Counted from the first letter of the stretch, positions 8,061 to 16,711 are shown. The stretch: DNA of 35,936 bases from Fuchsiella alkaliacetigena (GCF_023227765.1 NZ_JALKBZ010000028.1:1-35936); one strand, 5' to 3'. The notes: generated by a model not told the origin, from the sequence alone. Translations and numbers: made by a program.

Positions 8061-8678
8061 ATGGATAAAGAAAAGATGATGATTGTGTTTTTGGCAGCTG
8101 CATTATTAATAGGCTTAGTGATGACTAGTCAGTCACGATGGACTGTAGATGAGCAGGAAGGAGTGCCTTTAGAACAGATTACTCAGCAAGGAGGGCAGAC
8201 TCAGCCTACCGATGGGGTAGAGAATCCTCATGAAGGAATGATGGGAGCTGCTGAAGATGTAGAGATGAATGAAGAAGGTTTTCCAAAGGAAATTCTTGAT
8301 TTAGAGTTAGTAGAGTTTTTGAGCGGCGAAGAGGCTATTAGCAGCATTGAAGAGCTTCATGGAACTACTATAGATATAGTTGACGGTCAAGTTGCTAGCT
8401 ACGGTGGTGGGGATAGAGAGATTGAGATTTGGGTTTCTGAGGCCGAAAGTCCAGAAGCTACGGCTGAGCAGATTCAAGTAATGACGGAGATGATTGCTCA
8501 TGGTGACGGGCCCTATACGGCTCCCAATAACTTTCAGATTCGAGGTATTGAAATGTATCAAACTCAAGGAATGGGGATGGAGAATTATTACTATCAGCAG
8601 GGAACTAAAGCTTATTGGATAGGGATTAAAGGCTTAGAACCAGCTCCAGTTTTAGGATTAGTAATGAATTTATTATAA
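8061..8678 (+). CDS. Unknown membrane-anchored protein of the ccm operon
   Basis: I do not recognise this 205-residue protein. It has one N-terminal transmembrane helix (about residues 6-22), a low-complexity Gln/Gly/Met-rich linker (about 30-75, including PHEGMMG) and a folded C-terminal domain. That domain contains IEIWVSEAESPEATAEQIQ, GIEMYQTQGMG and KAYWIGIKG, suggesting an extracytoplasmic alpha/beta domain. No cysteine or CxxCH motif is present, so it is neither a cytochrome nor a thiol reductase. It follows ccmD by 22 bp and precedes the operon terminator, hence is likely co-transcribed with the ccm genes. The start at ATG 8061 is chosen because AAAGGAG lies 8 bases upstream; GTG 8052 would overlap that site. 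Confidence 0.85.
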   Translation: MDKEKMMIVFLAAALLIGLVMTSQSRWTVDEQEGVPLEQITQQGGQTQPTDGVENPHEGMMGAAEDVEMNEEGFPKEILDLELVEFLSGEEAISSIEELHGTTIDIVDGQVASYGGGDREIEIWVSEAESPEATAEQIQVMTEMIAHGDGPYTAPNNFQIRGIEMYQTQGMGMENYYYQQGTKAYWIGIKGLEPAPVLGLVMNLL

Positions 8679-8688
8679 AGTTAAGATT

Positions 8689-8726
8689 AATAAGTCGGGC
8701 AGAGAGTAGGGCCCGGCTTATTTTTA
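8689..8726 (+). terminator. Terminator ending the ccm operon
   Basis: A 12-bp stem (8689-8700 with 8711-8722, one G-T pair) with a ten-base loop runs into TTTTTATTTA. It lies 11 bp after the last ccm-operon stop and contains one of the GGGCCC palindromes (8709-8714). Confidence 0.85.
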
Positions 8727-8786
8727 TTTAGGAAAGGAGTTTTAGTTTTAATAGCGAAAAGTAATATTGGGAGGAGTAATTGGTCT

Positions 8787-10280
8787 ATGGTTTTAAATCA
8801 GAAAGTTTCAACTATTTTTTACTTACTAGGTTCTTTATTATTAATCTTAGGACTGTTATTATTACTACCTATTTTTTTTATAGTTATCTATAATGAAGAA
8901 AGTGTTTTATATATTTCATTTATAATTCCAGCTTTGTTAGCTATAATTTTTGGTTTAATTTTGACTAGAGTAAATAAAGAAAAAATCAAATTAACCTTAA
9001 CTAATAGTATGTTAGTTTGTGGCTTAGGTTGGATTGTTGCCTCTGTAATAGGTGCTCTCCCTTTTAGGCTGGGTTTGAATAAAAGTTTTATAGATTCTTT
9101 TTTTGAAGCGGTGAGTGGCTTTACTACTACCGGAATTACTGTTTTTCAAGGGTTAGAATATATGCCTAGATCCATTCTTTTTTGGCGAAGTTTTATTCAA
9201 TGGGTAGGAGGACTAGGGATTTTAACCTTTTTTTTAGTAGTTACCTTTCGTAGTGAAGGAGAGATCTGGCAGTTGTTCGATGCTGAAAGCCATAAAATAG
9301 ATACCTCGCGTCCGGTGCCTAATGTAATGAAGACTGTTAAAATTCTGTGGTCTATTTATATTGGCTTTACTATTTTACAGATGTTACTATTAATTATATT
9401 TCAGACATCGTTTTACGACGCCTTAGTTCATAGTTTGACTAGTATCTCTACTGGTGGTTTTTCCAGCTACGATAGTAGCATCGGCCATTTTAAAGAGATA
9501 GGTCATCCTTTTTATAGGCAGATTGAATATATATTTATCTTTTTTATGCTGATGGGAGGGATAAATTTTTTAGTTCACTTTAAGGTGATAACAGGTAATT
9601 TTAGAGAAATGATTCTAGACGAAGAGATTAGGTATTTTTGGGGTTTAATTATGGGAGCTTTGATTATAATTTTTATTAATCGAGCTGTGGTTAATGGTGG
9701 TTTAGATTTAACTGCTTTGGAAGCAGATTTTAGAAAGACCTTATTTCAGATAGTTGCTCTGGCTACTAGTACTGGTTATGGAACTGAGTACATAGGCTCT
9801 CCCTTTTTTCCTGCTTTGGCTAGACAGTTATTTATGCTTTTAATGTTAATTGGAGGCTGTGTAGGTTCTACAGCCGGTGGTTTTAAGGTATTGAGAGTGG
9901 CAATTTTACATAAGTTATTTAAACGAGAATTGAAAAAGATTTACCTACCTAAGAATGCGGTTATTCCGGTAACTATAGACCGAGAGATTATTAAGGATGA
10001 AGAAGTGATGAAGATTGCTGCTTTATTCTTTGCTTGGCTAGCTTTGATTTTAGTAGGGAGTGGAATTACAGCTCTTTTTTCTAATTTAGATGCTTTTGAA
10101 GCAGCTTCAGGAATGTTTTCAGCAGTAGGGAATATGGGCCCTTTTTATTTTAGTGTAGAAGAGATGGCCTCAATGTCATCGGGGATCAAATTGACTTATA
10201 TTATAGGCATGTTAGCTGGCCGTTTAGAAGTACTGCCTATTTTTATCATTTTCACTAAACAAGCTTGGAAATGGGAGTGA
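8787..10280 (+). CDS. trkH: Trk/Ktr-type potassium uptake protein, TrkH family
   Basis: Membrane channel subunit for K+ (possibly Na+-coupled) uptake, 497 residues with repeated helix-P-loop-helix units. The four selectivity-filter loops are visible: SGFTTTGITVF, TSISTGGFSSYDSS, ALATSTGYGTEYIG and SAVGNMGPF, each with the filter glycine. The charged interruption in the last helices and the basic stretch LHKLFKRELKKIYLPKNAV before the third unit fit TrkH. It is coupled to the regulatory subunit trkA 4 bp downstream. GGGAGGAG precedes the ATG. High potassium import suits a halophile that uses salt-in osmoadaptation, but that is inference. Confidence 0.94.
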   Translation: MVLNQKVSTIFYLLGSLLLILGLLLLLPIFFIVIYNEESVLYISFIIPALLAIIFGLILTRVNKEKIKLTLTNSMLVCGLGWIVASVIGALPFRLGLNKSFIDSFFEAVSGFTTTGITVFQGLEYMPRSILFWRSFIQWVGGLGILTFFLVVTFRSEGEIWQLFDAESHKIDTSRPVPNVMKTVKILWSIYIGFTILQMLLLIIFQTSFYDALVHSLTSISTGGFSSYDSSIGHFKEIGHPFYRQIEYIFIFFMLMGGINFLVHFKVITGNFREMILDEEIRYFWGLIMGALIIIFINRAVVNGGLDLTALEADFRKTLFQIVALATSTGYGTEYIGSPFFPALARQLFMLLMLIGGCVGSTAGGFKVLRVAILHKLFKRELKKIYLPKNAVIPVTIDREIIKDEEVMKIAALFFAWLALILVGSGITALFSNLDAFEAASGMFSAVGNMGPFYFSVEEMASMSSGIKLTYIIGMLAGRLEVLPIFIIFTKQAWKWE

Positions 10281-10284
10281 TGTT

Positions 10285-10956
10285 ATGCATATTGTAATTG
10301 CTGGAGGAGGACTAGTGGGTCGTAGTCTGGCTAAAAAACTAGCTGATAAGCACGATGTAGTTGTTATAGATTTAGATCAGGAAGTTTGTGAACGGATTTA
10401 TTCACAGATAGGAGCTGTTAGTATCTGCGGAAATGCTACCAGAATAGATGTCTTAAATGAGGCAGGAATTAATAGATGCGATGTAGCTGTAGCAGTAATG
10501 CGTCATGATGCTGATAATTTAGCCTTTACACTGCTAGCTAAAAATTACGGAGTAGAAAAGATATTGGTACGCAAAAGAGACCAGCAGTATAGAAGTGCTT
10601 ATGAATTAGCTGGAGCTACCAATATTACCGGTTCGATGGACTTGATAGTGGATAAGTTTATGATAGACATTGAAGATCCCGATATAAAAAAAGTAATGTC
10701 GCTTAGCGATGGTAAAGCTGAAATATCAATTGTCACTGTTCCAGAAGACTCTAACTGTTGTGGACGAACTGTATCAGAAGTTACTAGCAGCAAAAGATTT
10801 CCCGATGACTGTGTTTTTGCAGGGATTTTTGATAAAGAAAAGGATGAACTGATTATTCCTCGTGGTAATCAACAGATCTGTAGTGGTAATCAAGTCTTTT
10901 TAGTAGCTACTAAAAAGAATATTGAAAAAGCAGCTAATTATTTGCGGAACTGCTGA
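10285..10956 (+). CDS. trkA: Trk potassium uptake NAD-binding regulatory protein TrkA
   Basis: Cytoplasmic RCK-domain subunit gating the TrkH channel. The N-terminal half (1-120) is an RCK-N/Rossmann domain with HIVIAGGGLVGRSLAKKL, an acidic residue at the second strand end (VVIDLDQE) and GNATRIDVLNEAGI. The C-terminal 80 residues form an RCK-C domain (IIPRGNQQICSGNQVFLVA). At 223 residues this is the single-unit (KtrA/C or half-TrkA) version rather than the doubled E. coli TrkA. Its SD lies in the end of trkH, so synthesis is coupled. Nucleotide or cyclic-di-AMP control is known in relatives; the ligand here cannot be read from the sequence. Confidence 0.94.
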   Translation: MHIVIAGGGLVGRSLAKKLADKHDVVVIDLDQEVCERIYSQIGAVSICGNATRIDVLNEAGINRCDVAVAVMRHDADNLAFTLLAKNYGVEKILVRKRDQQYRSAYELAGATNITGSMDLIVDKFMIDIEDPDIKKVMSLSDGKAEISIVTVPEDSNCCGRTVSEVTSSKRFPDDCVFAGIFDKEKDELIIPRGNQQICSGNQVFLVATKKNIEKAANYLRNC

Positions 10957-11023
10957 AAAATAAAATGTCAATAAAAAAAGGAGAAATTAATTGTGTGTAG
11001 AATAAACTTATAGGGGAGAGTAG

Positions 11024-11055
11024 AATAAGTTACTAATTATTAACTTATTTTTATA
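11024..11055 (+). terminator. Terminator after trkA
   Basis: A perfect 9-bp AT-rich stem, AATAAGTTA with TAACTTATT, with an eight-base loop is followed by TTTTATATTTG. It lies 67 bp past the trkA stop and immediately before a promoter for the next gene. Confidence 0.65.
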
Positions 11056-11056
11056 T

Positions 11057-11085
11057 TTGATTTTTTAGTTGTAGGGTCTTATAAA
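11057..11085 (+). promoter_or_regulatory. Sigma-A-type promoter for the MetF-MetV fusion gene
   Basis: TTGATT (11057-11062) and TATAAA (11080-11085) with a 17-bp spacer, downstream of the trkA terminator and 60 bp before the coding start. An inverted repeat AGTTGTAG/CTACAACT (about 11068-11103, 20-base loop) overlaps the promoter and early leader and could be an operator or leader hairpin. Confidence 0.55.
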
Positions 11086-11144
11086 TTAGGTTTTCTACAA
11101 CTTTATATATTAAATTAATAAAATAAAAGGGGAGATGATTATTT

Positions 11145-12716
11145 ATGAGTGAAAATCCACTCAAAGAGTCAATTTTAAATGATGACGAATTTACTTTAAC
11201 TTGGGAGTTAGTACCTGGTCGAGGAGCAAGGGAAAAGAACCAGGAAGCAATCTTTGAAGGTGCAGAAAAGGCAATTGAAGGCGGTCTAATTGATGCTATA
11301 ACTATTACTGAAAATCCAGGTGGTAATCCAGCTATTTCAGCTGAGTACTTAGGAATGAAGCTTAAGGAGATGGGAATTGAACCTTTAGTTCACTTTACCT
11401 GTAAGGATAAGAGTAGAAATCAGATTGAAAGTTTTCTTTATTCTCTAGAAAGAGAAAATGTTGGTAATATCTTAGTGATGACAGGAGACTATCCGGTAAG
11501 TGGATATAATGGAACTTCAAAGCCGGTTTATGACTTTGACCCGGTGCATATAGTTGAATTAATTACAGATCTTAATGGTGGTTTGGAATATAAGGATGCT
11601 TTTGGGCGTTCAAAAAGCTTAAAGCCTACTAACTTCTTTCCAGGAGTAGCGGTTTCACCGTTCAAAAGGTTAGAATCTGAGCAGATGGCTCAATATTATA
11701 AGCTAAAGAAGAAGGTTGAAGCGGGAGCTCAATATATTATTCCTCAGCTTGGTTATGATGCTCGTAAATTTCATGAATTGATTAAATTTGTAGAGATGCA
11801 GGGCTGGGATATTCCGATTATAGGTAATGTTTATCTACTTCACCATGGTGCTAGTAGAGCAATGAATGCCAATCGAATTCCAGGCTGTGTAGTTACTGAT
11901 GACTTAGTAGCTGAACTGGCTCAAGAGAAGGAAAACTCTGATGATGGTGGTCATCACGGTGCCTTGATGAGAGCAGCTAAGATGTATGCTTTCAAGAAAG
12001 GGATGGGCTTTGCTGGAGTACACATAGCTGGTCACGGTATGAGCTATGAAGACCTAGAATTTATAATTGAAAAAGGAGAAGAGTTAGCTCCTAACTGGAG
12101 AGACTATCTACATGAATTTGACTTTCCAATGGAAGATGGCTTCTACTACTTCGAGAAAGATGAAGAGACAGGCTTAAATACTGATAAACCTGCTGAGAAA
12201 ACTCATAATCCTAGCAGTGGAATAGTTAACAGAAGCTTTAGAATAATGCACCATGCTTTATTTGAGCCTCATAGTCCTCTATTTGGGATAATGCAGGGAA
12301 CATGTGCAGCTATTGAAGATAGTGCTTTAGAAGGGCCTTTTGAGCTTATGGAGAGAGTAATTAAGACTATCTCTAATGAGTGTCAGGAATGTGGAGACTG
12401 TGCTCTGTTTGATTTAGCCTATCTATGTCCAATGTCACAGTGTCCAAAGAATCAGAGAAATGGAGCCTGTGGTGGTAGTAAGGATGGCTGGTGTGAGATC
12501 TATTACGGAGAACAGAAGTGTATCTATGTTAGAGCTTACGATAGATTAAAGGCTCACGGAGAAGAAGAGCAGTTACAAGAATATATAGTTCCGCCAGTAG
12601 ATTGGGACTTATATCAGACTTCATCTTGGATTAACTTCTATATGGGTCGAGACCACGTAGCTGAAAGAATAGGAGTTACTCCTCCAGGTGAAGATGGAGA
12701 AGGTAAAAAAGCTTAG
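11145..12716 (+). CDS. Methylenetetrahydrofolate reductase fused to MetV-like domain
   Basis: Reduces 5,10-methylenetetrahydrofolate to 5-methyltetrahydrofolate, the entry to the methyl branch of the Wood-Ljungdahl pathway and to methionine. Residues 1-310 are a MetF-type barrel (FTLTWELVPGRG, GGNPAISAEYLG, PLVHFTCKDKSRNQIES, LVMTGDYP). Residues about 370-500 resemble MetV, the partner subunit of acetogen enzymes, with eight cysteines at 413, 416, 419, 428, 433, 442, 450 and 459, a likely Fe-S or zinc ligand set. At 523 residues the gene joins two proteins that acetogens usually encode separately. It has its own promoter and terminator. The electron donor is not visible. Domain calls are good; the fusion's partner proteins are unknown. 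Confidence 0.88.
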   Translation: MSENPLKESILNDDEFTLTWELVPGRGAREKNQEAIFEGAEKAIEGGLIDAITITENPGGNPAISAEYLGMKLKEMGIEPLVHFTCKDKSRNQIESFLYSLERENVGNILVMTGDYPVSGYNGTSKPVYDFDPVHIVELITDLNGGLEYKDAFGRSKSLKPTNFFPGVAVSPFKRLESEQMAQYYKLKKKVEAGAQYIIPQLGYDARKFHELIKFVEMQGWDIPIIGNVYLLHHGASRAMNANRIPGCVVTDDLVAELAQEKENSDDGGHHGALMRAAKMYAFKKGMGFAGVHIAGHGMSYEDLEFIIEKGEELAPNWRDYLHEFDFPMEDGFYYFEKDEETGLNTDKPAEKTHNPSSGIVNRSFRIMHHALFEPHSPLFGIMQGTCAAIEDSALEGPFELMERVIKTISNECQECGDCALFDLAYLCPMSQCPKNQRNGACGGSKDGWCEIYYGEQKCIYVRAYDRLKAHGEEEQLQEYIVPPVDWDLYQTSSWINFYMGRDHVAERIGVTPPGEDGEGKKA

Positions 12717-12730
12717 TTAATAAGATAATC

Positions 12731-12768
12731 AAAATGAGATGGAGAAAGTTCTCCATCTCATTTTTTTT
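12731..12768 (+). terminator. Strong bidirectional terminator
   Basis: A perfect stem of up to 14 bp (12731-12744 with 12751-12764) with a six-base loop is followed by a T8 run. It serves the plus-strand reductase gene; the stop codon of the minus-strand gene (12758-12760) lies inside it, and the upstream A-run gives the minus strand a short U tract as well. Confidence 0.9.
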
Positions 12769-13636
12769 GGATTAAACTAAGCTTAGGAGAGCTCACTTTA
12801 GCTTCTACATAGCTATTAAAAACTAATCTTTTGATAAAGGGATGTTTTTCCCAAGGGATGATCTTACCTAAAGTTAAATAGATAGCATAAGCTTGTTTAA
12901 CCAGTTTATATAGAGGATAGTCATCGATAAACTCTTGTAATTCATTTAATATTTTTTCTTTTGTACTTGGAGTGAGTAGCTCTTTTTTTAAAAATTCTTC
13001 AGTGAATTGATTAAAATTTTTATTTTCTAATTGATTTTGAATAGGAATTAACTCTTGTTTAGTAAAGTATAAACTACTAAAATAGGCTAAATCAGCTAAA
13101 GCTTCAGAATTTTCTAGATAGGTACTTAGATTGGCAGCTATTTCTTCACCATCGAAATCTCTTTGAGCTGTTTCTAACTTTCTTTGTGCATAAGCATCGA
13201 TCTTAGCTGCTTTATGAAGCCCGTTTTTAACTACTCCCTTGACTGCTCTAGGAGTTCTGTTATCTTTAAGCATTTCTTCTAGTAGCCTGCGTAGTTTACC
13301 GCGTAACTTTTTAATAAAGGTACATAGCTTTTGATATTCTTCTAAGTTTTTAAGTGCTTTTTGATAAGGTTCTTGTAGATAATTGAGATAGCTTATTACT
13401 TGAAGGTAAATATTATCAATTATCAGCCTCAGTATTTTTTCGAACTTTTCAAGCTTTAACTTTTCTCGTCGGGGATAATAGTAGCTAAAAAATAGATGGT
13501 TAAAGGTAGCTTGGGGATCGTTTTTAATTAACTGCTCAAATTTTAGTAAATAAAAGTTGTTATTCTTGAGTTGAGAGCAAGGTTCATTATATATTGAAGT
13601 TAAAATCGAAAAATTGAAACTATTGTTATCATTCAT
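12758..13636 (-). CDS. Unrecognised helical protein
   Basis: A 292-residue protein I cannot place in a family. It is rich in Leu, Lys, Glu and Tyr and predicted mainly helical, with a basic central stretch (KKLRGKLRRLLEEMLKDNRTPRAVKG) and no signal peptide, clear membrane helix or cysteine cluster. It has no catalytic motif that I can see. It is the only minus-strand gene between the reductase and nadD, convergent with the former and divergent from the latter. I prefer the ATG at 13636 because GGAAGGTG lies just upstream; a GTG nine bases earlier (13645) would fall inside that site. Base and codon usage are like the neighbouring genes, so recent transfer is not suggested. Confidence 0.75.
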   Translation of the reverse strand: MNDNNSFNFSILTSIYNEPCSQLKNNNFYLLKFEQLIKNDPQATFNHLFFSYYYPRREKLKLEKFEKILRLIIDNIYLQVISYLNYLQEPYQKALKNLEEYQKLCTFIKKLRGKLRRLLEEMLKDNRTPRAVKGVVKNGLHKAAKIDAYAQRKLETAQRDFDGEEIAANLSTYLENSEALADLAYFSSLYFTKQELIPIQNQLENKNFNQFTEEFLKKELLTPSTKEKILNELQEFIDDYPLYKLVKQAYAIYLTLGKIIPWEKHPFIKRLVFNSYVEAKVSSPKLSLIQKK

Positions 13637-13757
13637 TTTTATCACCTTCCATTTTATCTTTATGTTATTTTATGCAAGATAGTTCCTTGTTACTCTTTAT
13701 TTGAGTTTAAGTTAGCTGAAAAGAGCAAAAGTTCTTTCTAATTATTCGATTAAAGAC

Positions 13758-13786
13758 TTGAGAGATAAAGTAGAATGTTATATTAT
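13758..13786 (+). promoter_or_regulatory. Promoter for the nadD operon
   Basis: TTGAGA (13758-13763) and TATTAT (13781-13786) with a 17-bp spacer, 43 bp before the chosen nadD start. It probably drives nadD-yqeK-lytR and perhaps rsfS. Confidence 0.55.
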
Positions 13787-13828
13787 AATAAGCGGATATA
13801 GATATGTTTGGAGATAGGAGTTGAAAAA

Positions 13829-14449
13829 ATGCTAGCTACTTTATTATCAGCAAATATCGAAAGAATAGGTATTATGGGGGGGACCTTTGATCCAATTCAT
13901 AATGGTCATTTGGTGACAGCTGAGTTAGCGGCTTATCAGTATCAACTGGACAAAGTAATCTTTGTTCCTTCTGGTAATCCACCTCATAAAACGAAACAAC
14001 AAATTACTAAAGATGAAGATAGATATATAATGACTACTCTAGCTACTATTGATAATCCTAAATTTGATGTCTCCCGAATTGAGTTGGAAAGGGAGGGGCT
14101 TTCCTATGCTATAGATACAGTCAAAGGCTTTAAAGAGGTATTAGGTGAGATAGATATTTATTTTATTACTGGAGCTGATGCTATTTTAGAGATTTTCACT
14201 TGGAAGGAACCCGAAAAATTATTGACTGAATGTAAATTCATTGCTGCTACTAGACCTGGTTACTGCTTATCTAAATTAGAGGATGGGATTTATGAAGAAT
14301 ATCAGGAGCAGATTTTTGTTTTGAAGATACCGGGCTTGGCCATTTCTTCTACCGATATTAGAAATAGAGTTGCTAATGGGCGTCCCATTAAATATTTACT
14401 ACCACCGAGAGTAGAAAACTATGTTAATAAAAGGAAGCTATATATATAG
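13829..14449 (+). CDS. nadD: Nicotinate-nucleotide adenylyltransferase
   Basis: Transfers AMP from ATP to nicotinate mononucleotide, giving deamido-NAD in NAD synthesis. The 206 residues show the nucleotidyltransferase fold: [14 protein letters not shown] with HNGH at 24-27, the substrate stretch [10 protein letters not shown], and the C-terminal ISSTDIR motif at 172-178. ATG 13829 is used because AGGAG sits 8 bases before it; an in-frame TTG at 13808 lacks a ribosome site. Two bases separate it from the yqeK frame, and the nadD-yqeK-lytR-rsfS order is conserved in Firmicutes. Confidence 0.96.
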   Translation: MLATLLSANIERIGIMGGTFDPIHNGHLVTAELAAYQYQLDKVIFVPSGNPPHKTKQQITKDEDRYIMTTLATIDNPKFDVSRIELEREGLSYAIDTVKGFKEVLGEIDIYFITGADAILEIFTWKEPEKLLTECKFIAATRPGYCLSKLEDGIYEEYQEQIFVLKIPGLAISSTDIRNRVANGRPIKYLLPPRVENYVNKRKLYI

Positions 14450-14460
14450 AGGTGAGTTGC

Positions 14461-15033
14461 TTGAAGGAAGCAGAACTCTTAGCTAGATTGGAAAAACGAT
14501 TATCACCGGCTAGATTTGAACATTCTTTGGGAGTAAGAGATACTGCGATGAAGTTAGCCATTGAATATGGAGCTGAGGTTGAGAAAGCAAGATTAGCAGG
14601 GTTATTACATGACTGTGCTAAAAATATAACCAATAAAAACCTATTGCAGAAAGCTAAAGAGTTTGGTATAGTGATAGATGAGGTAATGAAGTTGATACCG
14701 TCTCTTTTACACGGGCCGATAGGGGCTGAAATTGCTAAAAAAGAATTTGAAATTGAGGACCAGGCTATCTTAAATGCGATTAAAAATCATACCTTAGGAG
14801 CAGCGGAGATGACTTTATTAGAAAAAATCATTTTTTTAGCTGATTATATAGAGCCCAATAGAGACTGCCCTGGTCTAAAGAAGTTAAGAAAATATGCTAC
14901 TAAAGATTTAGATTTAGCAATCAGGATGGCTTGTGATCAGAATTTAGATTATCATTTACGCAAAAAAATTTTAATTCATCCTCAAACCCTAATAACTCGC
15001 AATGCATTTCTTTATCGCGAAGAATTAAAATAG
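14461..15033 (+). CDS. yqeK: HD-domain Ap4A hydrolase YqeK
   Basis: Metal-dependent HD-domain phosphohydrolase; the family hydrolyses symmetrical diadenosine tetraphosphate to two ADP. In 190 residues the metal ligands are visible: RFEHSLGV (His21), LLHDCAK (His50-Asp51), LLHGPIGAE (His84), KNHTLGA, and FLADYIEPNRD. I start it at TTG 14461, seven bases after GAGGTGAG; GTG 14452 in the same frame would overlap that site. It lies between nadD and the LCP gene in a tight run, the standard arrangement. Confidence 0.94.
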   Translation: MKEAELLARLEKRLSPARFEHSLGVRDTAMKLAIEYGAEVEKARLAGLLHDCAKNITNKNLLQKAKEFGIVIDEVMKLIPSLLHGPIGAEIAKKEFEIEDQAILNAIKNHTLGAAEMTLLEKIIFLADYIEPNRDCPGLKKLRKYATKDLDLAIRMACDQNLDYHLRKKILIHPQTLITRNAFLYREELK

Positions 15034-15048
15034 AAGAGGTGGAGTTGA

Positions 15049-16236
15049 ATGGCAAGTAAAAATAACAGTTCTCAATCTAATTCTCGACGTTACTTAAAGT
15101 TAGGAGCTTTAGTTGTAGTTATCTCTATTTTAGCTAGCTTTGTAGTGATCAGAATTTTTGGAGATAGGTTTATTGAACAAGCAGCTGTTGGGGAGCAGCT
15201 TAATTTTTTAGTTTTAGGTGTAGATAATTCTCAAGCTGAGACTGGACGGACCGATGTGATGTTGGTAGTTAGTGTAGATCCAAATAGCGGTGAAGTAGGA
15301 ATTATTTCTTTGCCTCGTGATACTAGAGTAGAGATTCCAGGTCGCGATAGTCAACATAAATTAAATGCTGCCTATGCTTATGGTGGAGTTGAATTAGCGG
15401 TGGAGACAGTAGAAAAGCTGTTAGATTTTCAGCTTGATCATTATGTACTTACCGATTTTGATGGTTTTATTAACGTAGTGGATGCTTTGGGTGGAGTAGA
15501 AGTAGAAGTAGCTGAAGATTTAAAATATATTGATCAGGCTGGTGGTTTATATATAGATATTCCAGCTGGTGAGCAAGTATTGACTGGAAAGGAGTCTTTA
15601 GAGTATATTAGATATAGAGAGGGGTCTTTAGGTGATATAGGTAGAATAGCTCGTCAACAAAAGTTTTTGGATGCTTTCTTAACTAGTGCTTTACAACCTA
15701 GAACTATTTTGCAGGTGCCGGAACTGATAAAGCAGTTAAAAGATAACCTTGAAACTGATATAGCTATTACTCAGGCTATAAAATTAGCTGGGAATATGCG
15801 TAACTTAAGTAGAGAACAGGTAGCTATGGAAACTTTGCCTGGTAAAGCTGATTATGTTAATGGCATTAGTTATTGGCTTAATGATGAAAAGCAGACGCAA
15901 ATTTTAGTGGATAATTTAATTAAAAGTAAAGACTATTTAAGCAATTCTCAAATTAAGGTTACTATACTAAATGGTAATGGACATTTTGGAATAGCTAAGG
16001 AGAAGGCTGAGTTTTTAGGTAGAGCAGGCTATGATATTGCAGAAGTAAGCAATGCTGATAGCTTCGATTATATTAAAACTGAAATTTATTTTAGGTCTGC
16101 TGCTGAAGAGCGGGCCGAAAGTTTAGCTGAATACTTGAATAACCAGCAAGAGATTGCTTGGAATAGGCTTAGTGATGGTCTAATTAGGAAGTCTGAAGCT
16201 GATATTAAGATTATTTTAGGGAAAAATTTAATTTGA
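15049..16236 (+). CDS. LytR-CpsA-Psr (LCP) family cell-wall ligase
   Basis: Membrane-anchored phosphotransferase of the family that attaches anionic glycopolymers to peptidoglycan. The 395 residues contain an N-terminal helix (about 15-36), the LCP domain (about 50-250: FLVLGVDNS, GRTDVMLVVSVDPNSGEVGIISLPRDTRVEIPG, KLNAAYAYGG, IRYREGSLGDIGRIARQQKF, with arginines expected to bind polyprenyl pyrophosphate), and a C-terminal LytR_C domain (about 305-390: KVTILNGNGHFGIAKEKAEFL). AGAGGTGGAG precedes the ATG. Whether it acts as LytR, TagT or a regulator cannot be told from sequence. Confidence 0.93.
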   Translation: MASKNNSSQSNSRRYLKLGALVVVISILASFVVIRIFGDRFIEQAAVGEQLNFLVLGVDNSQAETGRTDVMLVVSVDPNSGEVGIISLPRDTRVEIPGRDSQHKLNAAYAYGGVELAVETVEKLLDFQLDHYVLTDFDGFINVVDALGGVEVEVAEDLKYIDQAGGLYIDIPAGEQVLTGKESLEYIRYREGSLGDIGRIARQQKFLDAFLTSALQPRTILQVPELIKQLKDNLETDIAITQAIKLAGNMRNLSREQVAMETLPGKADYVNGISYWLNDEKQTQILVDNLIKSKDYLSNSQIKVTILNGNGHFGIAKEKAEFLGRAGYDIAEVSNADSFDYIKTEIYFRSAAEERAESLAEYLNNQQEIAWNRLSDGLIRKSEADIKIILGKNLI

Positions 16237-16352
16237 ACTGCTTTAATTAGGTCTTTTTAAAGGATTTTTTTTCTTAATAACGAATATCTTATATGAAGAA
16301 TGGGAAATTTTATTAACACAAGATAGTAAAAATGAGGAGCTGATGTAAATTA

Positions 16353-16697
16353 ATGCAAGAAGAGATAGTGAGTTTGATTGCCGAAACAGCCGCTGATAAA
16401 AAGGCTTTAGATATTGCTGTGCTTGATTTAGAAGGTATTTCTATTTTAACCGACTATTTTATTATTTGTAGTGGAAAGACCGATGTACAGGTGAAAGCTA
16501 TTGCTAGAGCTATTGAGGAAAAAATGGAGGTTAAATTAGATAGGTTAGTGGAAAGAAAAGAAGGAGCGGAGCAGGGAAAGTGGATTTTACTGGATTATGG
16601 AGATATAATCGTGCATATTTTTCGACAGCAAGAAAGAAAATACTATCAGCTAGAGAGATTATGGGGCGATGCTAAGAGGGTAGCTTGGAATAAATAA
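16353..16697 (+). CDS. rsfS: Ribosomal silencing factor RsfS
   Basis: Binds ribosomal protein uL14 on the 50S subunit and blocks subunit joining when nutrients are short. Its 114 residues match the family length and pattern: DKKALDIAVLDLEGISILTDYFIICSGKTDVQVKAIARAIEE, then GKWILLDYGDIIVHIF and REYYQLERLW-like end (RKYYQLERLWGDA). GAGGAG precedes the ATG. In related Firmicutes the gene is followed by leuS or yqeM; here a tRNA and a restriction block intervene. Confidence 0.95.
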   Translation: MQEEIVSLIAETAADKKALDIAVLDLEGISILTDYFIICSGKTDVQVKAIARAIEEKMEVKLDRLVERKEGAEQGKWILLDYGDIIVHIFRQQERKYYQLERLWGDAKRVAWNK

Positions 16698-16711
16698 ACT
16701 CTAAATTTTGC

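Noticed and set aside
16237-16352. Terminator between the LCP gene and rsfS
   Set aside because: The T-rich stretch near 16250-16275 lacks a convincing stem, so rsfS may be part of the nadD transcript.
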